64,000 nt of DNA from Acidobacteriaceae bacterium (GTDB taxonomy: Bacteria > Acidobacteriota > Terriglobia > Terriglobales > Acidobacteriaceae). A program made the translations under genes and the position numbers. The notes under the pieces were generated by a model. It had not been told where the DNA came from and did not search any database. It saw only the letters and a program-made list of their open reading frames with translations. Position 1 is the first letter of the stretch. Each line of letters begins with the position of its first letter. Location of the stretch: the NCBI GenBank assembly GCA_030041515.1, contig JASHNS010000001.1, positions 36,005-100,004 on the forward strand. Direction: 5' to 3'. Shown here piece by piece: positions 35,163-43,711 of this stretch.

Positions 35163-36965
35163 TCAGAGGCGGATTTGGCCAGCCTGTATCCGATCGAACA
35201 GAGCCCGGTCGACCGGTTGTAGAGTCTGCGTCTCCGGATTGTCGAAATAGATGGCATCGGAAGAAAGTTCCGGGTTGAAACCCTGTCGCATCAGTTCCGA
35301 TTTTGAGTATTTCAGTGTGCCGGTCACTTCGCAGCGTGGGAGCAGCCGCACGAATAAAGGTCGCGCGTAGGGCGGAAGACATCCGGCAAGATGTCGCCGC
35401 AATGCGTCAAGCTCCAGGCTGCTTTCAGATTCAATCGCCGCCATCCCTGCGCGTCCTTCGGCGGCTCCCACCTTGACTCCGTACACCACGGCATGCAGCA
35501 CACCGGGAAGGGAAGCAACAGCCTGGGCGACTTCAGTGGTCGCAACGTTTTCGCCCTTCCACCTGAAGGTTTCGCCCACCCGATCGACGAAAAAGAAGAA
35601 GCCACGGCGATCCCTGCGCATCAGATCCCCGGTTCGAACCCATGCATCACCGGGTAAGAATACATTGCGCAGAAGCTTCTTTTCGGAAGCCGCCGGATCG
35701 GTATAACCCTCGAATCGGCTGCCCGCCTGAGAGGAATCCGCGCGAAGTCTGGCGAGGGCTTCGCCTGGCTCGTCTATTTCGCATGGAACACAGAAGCCGT
35801 TCCGATCGCGTATTGGCTCGCCCGTCTCGGGATCAAATTGAACCAACACTGGAGAATATCGATGGGCCAAATAAGCAGGTACCCGGCCAATCGCTCCTGG
35901 TTCGCCTTCCGCGTTGAACAACGACAGGCCACCCTCAGTAGAGGCATAGAACTCGACGATTCGGGGAACATGAAACCGCTGCGAGAAGCCTTTCCAAACG
36001 TCAGCTGAAAGCCCGTTGCCGCAGGCAACTCGGATGCGGTGATTGCGCTCGTTGGGTTTTTCCCTGGAATTCAGCAGATATCGGCAAAACTCGCCAATAT
36101 ACTGAACCATCGTGCAATCCCAGCGGATGACATCATCCCAGAATCGACCGGCGGAAAAGCTTTCACGAATCGCAACGCTTGCACCGGACACCAGCGCTGC
36201 ACCGGGAACAAGGACGCCCCCGATGCTGTGGTACATCGGCAGGCAATTGTAAATGCGGTCGTCCGACTGAATGTCCAGCATGCCTGCAAACCAGTTTGCC
36301 CACTGAAGGATGCGACCATGGCTGACATTGGCCGCCTTGGGCAGTCCGGTGGTCCCTGATGTGTAAATGTAGAGAGCGATATCGTCAATCGAAAGAGCAG
36401 GTCGTTCTGCAGAGCACAAATCCTCCGATGAGATGTCATCAAGGAGGTTGTCGATCCTCGAGAACCCGGCGGCGGTCGTTCCATGAATCCAGACCTTCGA
36501 ATCAGTGTCTGATAGTTGAGCGCCAATGACTTGTTGCGCATGCTCGGCGGCGACGATGAGATGGCGAGGACGAACGGCGTCAATGCAATGCCCGAGGGAG
36601 CGGCCGGCGAGATTCGTGTTGAGCAGAGCGACCACTCCGCCCACTGCGCTGATTCCGAGCCACGCTGCGACGTATTCCGGCCGATTGGGCATCAGCAACG
36701 CGACAACGTCGCCCTTACGGAGGCCCTGCTGCAGCGCCCAACGGGAATACTGATTCATCCGTTCAGCAAGCGAGTGAAAGCTGAAGGACTCTTGCTCCGA
36801 AACCAGGGCTGGAGCGTCGCCGTACCTGGCGGCTAACTCCGCGACCACAAGAGGCAGGATGCGACCGGGATTTCGTCCGATTGGCGCTGTGCGCTGCAAA
36901 GCGCGCAGCCAGTCTTTGGCTGCTGAGACATCTCCTGGCTCCAGGGTTTTTGCCGCGGCATTCAT
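35163..36965 (-). CDS. Very-long/long-chain acyl-CoA synthetase (FATP/FadD6-like)
   Basis: From the ATG at 36965, which overlaps the fabG-like stop as ATGA, the protein has 600 residues. The adenylate-forming motifs are YIYTSGTTGLPKAANVSH, FYASTEGG and VRTGDLMRRDRRGFFFFVDR, with the C-terminal FRWKGENVATTEVA of the FATP/VLACS branch. It activates a fatty or other carboxylic acid as adenylate and CoA thioester. It follows the FabG-like gene directly and precedes a 284-base gap. With the AMP ligase two genes upstream it gives the locus two acyl-activating enzymes. Confidence 0.88.
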   Translation of the reverse strand: MNAAAKTLEPGDVSAAKDWLRALQRTAPIGRNPGRILPLVVAELAARYGDAPALVSEQESFSFHSLAERMNQYSRWALQQGLRKGDVVALLMPNRPEYVAAWLGISAVGGVVALLNTNLAGRSLGHCIDAVRPRHLIVAAEHAQQVIGAQLSDTDSKVWIHGTTAAGFSRIDNLLDDISSEDLCSAERPALSIDDIALYIYTSGTTGLPKAANVSHGRILQWANWFAGMLDIQSDDRIYNCLPMYHSIGGVLVPGAALVSGASVAIRESFSAGRFWDDVIRWDCTMVQYIGEFCRYLLNSREKPNERNHRIRVACGNGLSADVWKGFSQRFHVPRIVEFYASTEGGLSLFNAEGEPGAIGRVPAYLAHRYSPVLVQFDPETGEPIRDRNGFCVPCEIDEPGEALARLRADSSQAGSRFEGYTDPAASEKKLLRNVFLPGDAWVRTGDLMRRDRRGFFFFVDRVGETFRWKGENVATTEVAQAVASLPGVLHAVVYGVKVGAAEGRAGMAAIESESSLELDALRRHLAGCLPPYARPLFVRLLPRCEVTGTLKYSKSELMRQGFNPELSSDAIYFDNPETQTLQPVDRALFDRIQAGQIRL

Positions 36966-37696
36966 GCGGTGCACCCCGCATCTACGGTGAGGACAGTACC
37001 GGTAACACTCTTTGCCTTGTCGCTCAGCAGATATTCCACGGCGTTCGCTACATCCTCGACGTCCGTCAGCCGCTTCAGGGCGCTCCGGCGTTCGATCTTC
37101 TCGCGCTGATCCGCAGTCATCGAGTGGGTCAGATCCGTGCTGACGAATCCCGGCGCCACGGCGTTCACCGTGATCCCGGCGCGGCCCACCTCTCGCGCCA
37201 GGGATCGGGTGAATCCGACCAGAGCGGCCTTGGTTGCGCTATACACCGAAAGGCCGCTGTAGCCGGAAAACGCGGTAATTGACGCCATATTGATGACGCG
37301 ACCGCAGCCTTCCGCCATCATGGAACGAACGATCGAGCGGGTCAAAAGGATGGGAGCCATCGTGTTGACGAGAAGCAGTTGCTCGATCTGAGACGAAGGC
37401 ATCAGGGCAAGAGAACCATCAAAACTGATGCCTGCATTGTTCACAAGCCCATAGATCGAGCCGTGCTCTTTGCGGAGAGCAGAAACAAAAGCCGGAATGC
37501 TCGCGGTTTCCGAAAGGTCAAAACTGTGAAAAACGAAGGCTCCCTGTCCCGAAGCATCGGCTTCAGCGCGGGCGCTGCGGCATTGCTCATTCTCATGCCG
37601 CGCGACAGCGATAACACGATACCCGGAAGCGGCCAGCTTGCGCGCGATGCCCAGGCCCAGGCCGCGACTGCCTCCCGTAACGAGAACGTTAAGCAT
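36962..37696 (-). CDS. SDR-family 3-oxoacyl-ACP reductase-like protein
   Basis: The 244-residue SDR has TGGSRGLGLGIARKL, the NNAG motif (LVNNAGISFDG), the catalytic YSATKAALVGFTRSLA and the FabG-style tail NAVAPGFVSTDLT. It would reduce a beta-keto group, probably on a carrier-protein- or CoA-bound acyl chain. It overlaps the stop of the upstream AMP ligase by eight bases and its own stop overlaps the next start (ATGA), so the three genes are translated together. Confidence 0.88.
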   Translation of the reverse strand: MLNVLVTGGSRGLGLGIARKLAASGYRVIAVARHENEQCRSARAEADASGQGAFVFHSFDLSETASIPAFVSALRKEHGSIYGLVNNAGISFDGSLALMPSSQIEQLLLVNTMAPILLTRSIVRSMMAEGCGRVINMASITAFSGYSGLSVYSATKAALVGFTRSLAREVGRAGITVNAVAPGFVSTDLTHSMTADQREKIERRSALKRLTDVEDVANAVEYLLSDKAKSVTGTVLTVDAGCTA

Positions 37697-39101
37697 TCTG
37701 CCGCATTACCTTGCCCGCGCCACTGATCATCAGCATAGGAACAATGTTGATTGCGGCAGGAACCTTATGAGAGGGAAGTGTCTCGCGGCAGAGCTGCAGA
37801 ATATCGTCCTGCGCGCCCTTCGCATCGTGGCCCGGGGAAGAGGAGGATGGACGCAGGACCACGTCGGCCACGACCACAGCTCCCGTAATCGCACTTTTCC
37901 TTGCACGGACGATGCACATGTGAACTTCAGGGTGCCGGCTGATGACAGCCTCCACTTCCTCCGGATAGACCTTCAGGCCGCCGACGTTGATAACACCATC
38001 TCTGCGGCCGGCGAAAAAGAACCGGTCATCCCGGCGTTCGACCATGTCTCTCGTGTCCACGAAGCCTGCTGCGTCCTTGATGGGAGGGGCATCATCGCCC
38101 AGATACCTGTCAGCAGCTCCTCTCGACCGGATCCGTAACGTGTCTTCCTGGACTTTAATTTCGGCTCCGGCACTCTGCTGCAGAACCTCGCATGGAAATC
38201 CAGCGAGGCCGTCGTGAACCTCGAAAGCGACTCCCGCTTCGGTGGAAGCAAAAGCGTGGACGATGCGAGCCTTGGGGTAGGTAAGACTGAGACGATTCAG
38301 GATTGCCTGATCCACCATTTCGCCTGAAAGGCGGATGCACTGTGGCCCAAGCTTTCCAGCGGCAGGACTCATCAGCGCGCGACGCCAGTGGGATGGCGTG
38401 CCCGAAATGTGCGTGACGCCACTCCAGCCGGCCCGGATCAGGAAATCTGAGATGGATTCATCCTGGCCGCTGAGCACCAGAGACCCTCCCGTCAACATGG
38501 CGCGGAGGAAAATCTGAAGTCCGCCGTACCGCCGAATGTCGTAGAAGGTGCTCCACGTGGTTCGCTGACCGCCCATGCTTTTATGGGATGGAATTGCAGC
38601 ACATAGACTCGCCAGCGTGTGCACAACCAGCTTCGGGAGGCCGGTGGTCCCCGAGGTCAGCAGGATCCACTCGGTCGGAACTTCCGCCTTTATCGGCGTC
38701 TCTCTCGGCACAATATTTCGACTGCAGGGGCTGAAATAAAGCGGCCGTGGCTTTCCCAGGCAGCTTATCGCGCGATCAGAAACGATACCATCGATATCTG
38801 CCGTCTCCATGACATAGGGCAGATGCTCGATTGGAAGTTCCGGGGGACACAGCACAATACGGCGAGCGATTCCATCCAGTTCAAACAGCGCCGCTGCTGT
38901 TGTCAGTTGCGCGTGGGTGGCTAACAATACCGAGCGCCCGCGCAACTCACTTCCGCGTCCGTAGAGGGTTGAGCCTTCCAGCAGGGCGTCCAACGGGATA
39001 CGCTCCACGGAATCTTCAATAAAGCGATCGCCCAGATTACCGAAAGAGCGAAGTGCATTCGAAAGAGACAGAACTTCCGGATTCATGCTAATCCTGCTCA
39101 T
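37689..39101 (-). CDS. AMP-dependent acyl ligase (class I adenylate-forming)
   Basis: The 470-residue protein has the A3 motif WILLTSGTTGLPKLVVH, HAFASTEAGVAFEV, and the C-terminal GFVDTRDMVERRDDRFFFAGRRDGVINVGGLKVYPEEVE hinge region, so it is a complete acyl/aryl-AMP ligase. Its family includes the ligases that load free-standing acyl carrier proteins. Together with FabG, the hexapeptide acyltransferase and the ACP it probably forms an acyl-loading and transfer unit. The start may be the second Met (39086). Acid substrate unknown. Confidence 0.8.
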   Translation of the reverse strand: MSRISMNPEVLSLSNALRSFGNLGDRFIEDSVERIPLDALLEGSTLYGRGSELRGRSVLLATHAQLTTAAALFELDGIARRIVLCPPELPIEHLPYVMETADIDGIVSDRAISCLGKPRPLYFSPCSRNIVPRETPIKAEVPTEWILLTSGTTGLPKLVVHTLASLCAAIPSHKSMGGQRTTWSTFYDIRRYGGLQIFLRAMLTGGSLVLSGQDESISDFLIRAGWSGVTHISGTPSHWRRALMSPAAGKLGPQCIRLSGEMVDQAILNRLSLTYPKARIVHAFASTEAGVAFEVHDGLAGFPCEVLQQSAGAEIKVQEDTLRIRSRGAADRYLGDDAPPIKDAAGFVDTRDMVERRDDRFFFAGRRDGVINVGGLKVYPEEVEAVISRHPEVHMCIVRARKSAITGAVVVADVVLRPSSSSPGHDAKGAQDDILQLCRETLPSHKVPAAINIVPMLMISGAGKVMRQNA

Positions 39102-39129
39102 AGAGCGAGGCCTTTCACAGCAGTTGCCT

Positions 39130-39783
39130 TCACGAGAGATGTGATTCCATTAAGTCGTGGCGACAGCGATCCGCCACGTCGCCGTCGGCAGCCGGGTTCG
39201 GCTGGGCACCCGGCTGGTCCGCGGAGCAAGCAACGGGCTGCTTGGTGACCTGGGGCGCCGGACGGGGCGTTGGTTTGAGCGGTCGAAGGTTTCTGGAGAA
39301 AGTCTTCAACGAGATATCCTGGCGCAGGGCAACGCCACACTTCGCAACAACTACGGCAGGATTTCCTTCCACAACTGTCATGGGAGGGACGGATTGCGCA
39401 ACGACGCTGCCAGCCTTGACCACTGCTCCCTGTCCGATCACCAGGTTGGGAAGAATGATCGCGCCAGGGCCTATGAACGCGTACTTCTCAATCCTGACAC
39501 CACGGAATTCCTTGAAGTGTGCAACAATTCTGGCCCCTATGCTGATGGTTGCGCCATCCTCGATGGTGATCAATTTTGGCCCTGCCGTGTCGAGCACGAC
39601 ATCGTACCCAATCCATACGCCCGACCCAATCCGGACCCCCCGGGCGCGATGGAGCATGACTCGGAGTGTCCGAGCTCCCGGAGAAATTCTGGCCAGGAGT
39701 TGGAGAATGCGGCTGACGGCGCCACGCAGCGCGGGTTCTTTCGGTTCCGACCAGTCGCCTGGTATGGTCTCGGTTGTTTTCAT
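39130..39783 (-). CDS. Left-handed beta-helix (hexapeptide) acyltransferase, copy 1
   Basis: The 217-residue protein has hexapeptide repeats (VRIGSGVWIGYDVVLD, ATISIGARIVAH, AFIGPGAIILPNLVIGQGAVVKAGSVVAQSVPP) ending in the CoA-side loop VVEGNPAVVVAKCG, as in serine and sugar O-acetyltransferases. Residues beyond ~170 are a Pro-rich tail absent from the paralogue at 48858. Next to an ACP and acyl ligases, it may transfer an ACP-bound acyl group to a sugar instead of using acetyl-CoA. Donor and acceptor are inferred. Confidence 0.8.
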   Translation of the reverse strand: MKTTETIPGDWSEPKEPALRGAVSRILQLLARISPGARTLRVMLHRARGVRIGSGVWIGYDVVLDTAGPKLITIEDGATISIGARIVAHFKEFRGVRIEKYAFIGPGAIILPNLVIGQGAVVKAGSVVAQSVPPMTVVEGNPAVVVAKCGVALRQDISLKTFSRNLRPLKPTPRPAPQVTKQPVACSADQPGAQPNPAADGDVADRCRHDLMESHLS

Positions 39784-39865
39784 TCCGCAGATTCCCGTTT
39801 CCGGTCACCGGAAACTTCGAAGGCCGGTTGATTGTGTCCTGCCAGCCGCATACAGTGAAGACGGT

Positions 39866-40126
39866 CTATATAGCGCGCGATCCGGTTTGGACGGCACGCT
39901 CATAGAGCTGAACGAACTCGCCGAATGTGACCGGGAAGAGAGTCTCGTCTGCGGCGAAAGGATCGACGCAGAGCGAGTCTTCCAGCCTTGTAACGATGAT
40001 CGCAAAGCAAAGGGAATCCAGTCCGGATTCCAGAAGAGGAAGGTCATCGGTGAGCGCGGGCAATAACCTGTCCTGCTCCTCGGCCACTCTCTCAAAATGC
40101 TCAATAACGGTTGAACGTGTGGTCAT
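39866..40126 (-). CDS. Acyl carrier protein, copy 1
   Basis: The 86-residue protein is acidic and helical, with the phosphopantetheine attachment motif LESGLDSLCFA (Ser38). Free-standing ACPs of this kind carry an acyl or aminoacyl group between a ligase and a transferase. It lies between the diiron-enzyme gene and the hexapeptide acyltransferase, with the AMP ligase just beyond. No phosphopantetheinyl transferase is visible in the window. Confidence 0.85.
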   Translation of the reverse strand: MTTRSTVIEHFERVAEEQDRLLPALTDDLPLLESGLDSLCFAIIVTRLEDSLCVDPFAADETLFPVTFGEFVQLYERAVQTGSRAI

Positions 40127-40229
40127 CTGTCAGGTCCCGAAAAGTGTTTGACTGCGCTGAAAGGCCCGAACTCAGGAGATGGGCTCCCGAGCCGGGTGTG
40201 GTCGGTGTCTGCCTTGAATTTTTGGCTGC

Positions 40230-40868
40230 CTACGCCAGCGCGGCAGCCCGATAAAACACAACCTGCTCCATCAGCGCGCGCAGCAGGTTGACTCCTTCAA
40301 GGAGGTCCTGATCCGGACCCAACGGATTCACGCTCATCTCCGCGGCCAGTGCGCGGAACAGTCCCTCGGTATGTGCGATATCGCAGACTCCATGCACGTC
40401 GGTGTACTCCATCTCGGTGGATCCCTGAGCCGCCGCCAGCGCTGCCAAATAGCCCATGAACCGTTGAATGAACCCCTCAAAAAACGCCATGGTCGCGAGC
40501 GACTGTACCGCCGAGAGGCGACCAAGAAACAGGCGAACTTTCGTGAGGTCCTCATTGACGGCGAGCGCATCCTGATCCGTGGGGTATGCCCTGGCGGCAA
40601 TCGCGAATCGCCGCAACATCGCAGGATGCGCATCCCGCACTTCTTCGTGCAGATTCTCAAGGATGATGGGCCGCGCGTCCGGTGACTGGGTCGCAATCAG
40701 AGTTGCGGTCATCCAATAGATAAAGTTTCCTTCCAGAACTGCAGAATACCTGGCGATAATGTCCCGCCGCTCTTCTCTGCTGAGTTCCCCAATTCGTGGC
40801 AGGCCCTGGATAAGTTGATCAATCATGGTTTCAATCTTCCGCTGCGCTGCAATTACCTGAGCATCCAT
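40230..40868 (-). CDS. Heme-oxygenase-like diiron oxidase/oxygenase (HDO) family protein
   Basis: From the ATG at 40868 (AAGGA about nine bases upstream) the protein has 212 residues; the frame opens at 40931. It is all-helical and carries an HDO-like metal ligand pattern: Glu in VLEGNFIYW, then ENLHEEVRDAHPAML (E...D..H), Glu in FFEGFIQRF and HGVCDIAHTEGL (H...D..H). The family includes UndA (fatty-acid decarboxylation to alkenes), BesC (C-C cleavage) and SznF (N-oxygenation), all using O2 at a labile diiron site. Directly beside an ACP, it may oxidise an ACP-bound or free acyl or amino acid. Specific reaction unknown. Confidence 0.75.
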   Translation of the reverse strand: MDAQVIAAQRKIETMIDQLIQGLPRIGELSREERRDIIARYSAVLEGNFIYWMTATLIATQSPDARPIILENLHEEVRDAHPAMLRRFAIAARAYPTDQDALAVNEDLTKVRLFLGRLSAVQSLATMAFFEGFIQRFMGYLAALAAAQGSTEMEYTDVHGVCDIAHTEGLFRALAAEMSVNPLGPDQDLLEGVNLLRALMEQVVFYRAAALA

Positions 40869-41015
40869 TTCGGAGGTCCTTTCTTCTGTTCTGGAGTGAC
40901 GAGCAGCCGCCCCCTGGGAAGGCATTCTCATTACTCCGGTCGCTGCATTTCCGCCGGCAATACTTCTCCAGCGATCCGAGTATCTTTAACTGTGCTGAAA
41001 CTGGGGGGTCTCCAC

Positions 41016-42338
41016 TTAGCCGAGAGCCCTGTCATACGCCGCCAGAAGGTGTTTGACAGAGTATTCCCAGGCAAGCTCACGTTCCACTCGTGTGCGTCCA
41101 AGTTCGCCCATTCGCTTCCTCTCGGCGGGGTGATCGAGCAGCCAAAGAATTTTCCGTGCAAAATCCTCAATCTGATTTTCATTGTCGCAATACAACGAAG
41201 AGCCCTGGGCGCTTACCCGCCCTTCCTTCAGATCGAACTGGACAATAGGCTTCGCAAGCGCCATGTATTCCATGATCTTAATCATGGTGGATATGTCGTT
41301 CATACGGCATGGCTTGTCGGGATTCACGCAAACATCTGCAGTGGAGAGAATGTCCAACAGCTCTTCATCGGAGATTCTGCCGGTAAAGGTCACCATGTCT
41401 TCCAGTTGTTTGTTCTGGACCATGCGTCGGAGATCGGGCAGCGCCGGGCCCTCCCCCACGCAGGTGAAATGAATATCCTGCCGTCCGAGCGCTCTGATGT
41501 ATTCCGCAACCTCCACCAGGATATCCAGCCCCTCCTGATTTCCCATGTTGCCTACGTATCCCACGAGGTATGGCTTGCCATACTTCAGTTCCGGGCGCAC
41601 AGCGCGCCGCGCAAACTTGGTAAGGTCAGGTCCGTTGCGTACGATAAACACGTTATCTGCGGGAACACGGCCCCGCGTCGTCGCTACTTCCAGGTAGCTG
41701 TCATTCGTGGCGATCACTACATCGCTGAAGCGAAACGTGAGTTTCTCGAGCCAAACCAGTCCCCAATAGAACCAATCACGCCTTCCGTACTTTGCAAGAT
41801 AGAGTTCCGGATTTACATCGTGGTGATCGAAGATGAATTTGACTCCGAACAGTTTGAAGGGCAGCGCAACGAGAAAAATGTCGTCGGGCGGATTGCATGC
41901 CTGAATGGAATGGAAGCCGCGGCGAACATAAATCCACCAGGAATAGAGACTCTCCCAAAACAGGGCACAGCCATATTCCAGCAAGTATCCTATCGAACCC
42001 GGCAGAAATGGCGGCATTGGATGGCGATAGATATGAATTCCATCGATGAGCTCGTACGACCTGGTGTGTCTCTTATGTTTTGGGCTTAAAACCGTTACTT
42101 CATAGTTTGCCGCCCGCAATGCAAGGGCCTCCTTCCAGACTCGCGGATCGAGCGGGACGGGAGCGTTCTCCACGATGATCAGCACTTTCCGCTTCATGGT
42201 GGTCTTGCGATCGGCGGACGTGGGCTGAGCTTCGGAGAGAGGAGCCTCGGGAGCCGGCGCTGACGTAATTGTTGAAGGAGTGGTCGAGCTCATGTCGGCT
42301 GCGATTATCGAATCTGAAGCCTGCGCGGAATTCAGCAA
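41016..42338 (-). CDS. Glycosyltransferase family 4
   Basis: The 440-residue GT-B protein starts with a TTG four bases after a perfect AGGAGG; the conserved domain begins near the later Met at 42197 (KRKVLIIVENAPVPLDPRVWKEA). Landmarks: FIFDHHDVNPELY, YLVGYVGNMGNQEGLDILVE and DVCVNPDKPCRMNDISTMIKIMEYMALAKPIV. The first ~45 residues are a Ser/Thr/Pro/Ala-rich tail. It transfers a sugar in assembly of the glycan. The start overlaps the stop of the upstream GT1 gene. Confidence 0.88.
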   Translation of the reverse strand: MLNSAQASDSIIAADMSSTTPSTITSAPAPEAPLSEAQPTSADRKTTMKRKVLIIVENAPVPLDPRVWKEALALRAANYEVTVLSPKHKRHTRSYELIDGIHIYRHPMPPFLPGSIGYLLEYGCALFWESLYSWWIYVRRGFHSIQACNPPDDIFLVALPFKLFGVKFIFDHHDVNPELYLAKYGRRDWFYWGLVWLEKLTFRFSDVVIATNDSYLEVATTRGRVPADNVFIVRNGPDLTKFARRAVRPELKYGKPYLVGYVGNMGNQEGLDILVEVAEYIRALGRQDIHFTCVGEGPALPDLRRMVQNKQLEDMVTFTGRISDEELLDILSTADVCVNPDKPCRMNDISTMIKIMEYMALAKPIVQFDLKEGRVSAQGSSLYCDNENQIEDFARKILWLLDHPAERKRMGELGRTRVERELAWEYSVKHLLAAYDRALG

Positions 42339-43711
42339 AGTGCCTCCTGGGAGTAACGTGAGCGGCCCGGGAGTGCATTCATCGAGAAAAGCTGCGCTGT
42401 GTCGCGCCGATCGACATGGCCGGATAACGCCTGCTCGATAATGCCAGCCGCCAAAACAGCGCCTTCTGTTTGCCCGATGACGAATTTGAACCGTTTCGCG
42501 TTGATGCGATAGGCAGGAATCTCGAGCGTCGCATCGATCGCCGTGCGTAATCGCTCCTGCGTGACCTCACCAATCGGAAGAAATACTCCGGTTTCAGTCC
42601 GCGCTACCCGCGCGGCGACCCCCGGCTGATCCAGGGCAACGGGAATACATACCATGGGAACGCCGTGGCTTAGCGATTCGAGAACGGTGTTCAGTCCTGC
42701 GTGCGTGATGCAGAGGGACGCTCGGTCCAACAGTTCAAGTTGGGGCGCTTTGCTGACCAGGATCGTGCTTACTGCCGTGGGCGCAAAATCGGCTGGATCA
42801 AGGCTATCGCCTATGGACACGACCAGCTGCCGACCAGGCTCTTCAGCAGCGTCGATGAGTGTTTGGAACACCGAGGGCGACCCGTTCATCAGAGTTCCCA
42901 TGGAGGCATAAATCAGAGGTTCGCCTGTCAGCCGCTCCCAGGGGAAATCGAGTGCCGGCCGGGAAGCTGGATCATGCCACGGGCCCGTGTAGTGGAAGTG
43001 AGCGGGCCAGTGATCGCCGGGGAAATCAAATTCTCTTGGTGTTTGTGTGACCTGGGCCAATCTCGAATGAAGGGCATAAGGAGAGTGAAGATCGATTGGA
43101 AGATGCACCTTTTCCGCGTAATCCTGCAGGCAGTCGAGCATGGGCGCAAAGCAGAGATCGAGTTGCCTCAAACCCTGAATATTTCGATCGAAAGCGCACG
43201 GGCCCGATTCGTAGGGCCAGTCGTAAGAGAAGAACGGCGTGACCCCGGTCATATCGCCGTGCAGTGCGCAGTTAATGTGAACATACGGAATTCCCAGGTG
43301 GATGGCTACGATATCCAGGTTATGCCACAGGGCATCGAGCACTAATGCGTCAACGCGCGACTCCAGGAGGATTCGCTCGCCATCGGCGATGATGTCACGG
43401 CTGAATTCAGCCAGCATTCTCATCGTGAAGCAGGTGGCTTCTGTGCCCGTCAGCCCCGCAAGGCTCCTGTGCCGCTGGATCGTGCGACCGGCAGGCAACC
43501 GTTCCGTTGACAGAGCGTAAACCTCGACACCCATGTCAGCGACCTCTGCTTCCATGGCGGGATCGACAAAAAACACGACTCCATGACCGCGCCGCTGCAG
43601 TTCCTTCGCCAGCGTTAGGGTCGGATAGAGATGCCCCGGTGAGAAGGGGGGCAGAAAGCCAAGGCGCATAAGGAATAGTCCAGGAGGGCTTGAATATCTG
43701 TTCTCAATCAC
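42332..43711 (-). CDS. GT1-family (MGT/UGT-like) glycosyltransferase
   Basis: The 459-residue protein resembles macrolide and UDP-glucuronosyl-type GT1 enzymes: RLGFLPPFSPGHLYPTLTLAK at the N-terminus, PLIYASMGTLMN, and the donor loop LCITHAGLNTVLESLSHGVPMVCIPVALDQPGVAARVA (Gln at the sugar-contacting end). The GTG start overlaps the asparagine synthase stop as GTGA; an internal ATG at 43669 is an alternative. GT1 enzymes usually glycosylate small lipophilic aglycones. Their presence suggests that the product includes a lipid or other non-sugar acceptor. Confidence 0.88.
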   Translation of the reverse strand: MIENRYSSPPGLFLMRLGFLPPFSPGHLYPTLTLAKELQRRGHGVVFFVDPAMEAEVADMGVEVYALSTERLPAGRTIQRHRSLAGLTGTEATCFTMRMLAEFSRDIIADGERILLESRVDALVLDALWHNLDIVAIHLGIPYVHINCALHGDMTGVTPFFSYDWPYESGPCAFDRNIQGLRQLDLCFAPMLDCLQDYAEKVHLPIDLHSPYALHSRLAQVTQTPREFDFPGDHWPAHFHYTGPWHDPASRPALDFPWERLTGEPLIYASMGTLMNGSPSVFQTLIDAAEEPGRQLVVSIGDSLDPADFAPTAVSTILVSKAPQLELLDRASLCITHAGLNTVLESLSHGVPMVCIPVALDQPGVAARVARTETGVFLPIGEVTQERLRTAIDATLEIPAYRINAKRFKFVIGQTEGAVLAAGIIEQALSGHVDRRDTAQLFSMNALPGRSRYSQEALC

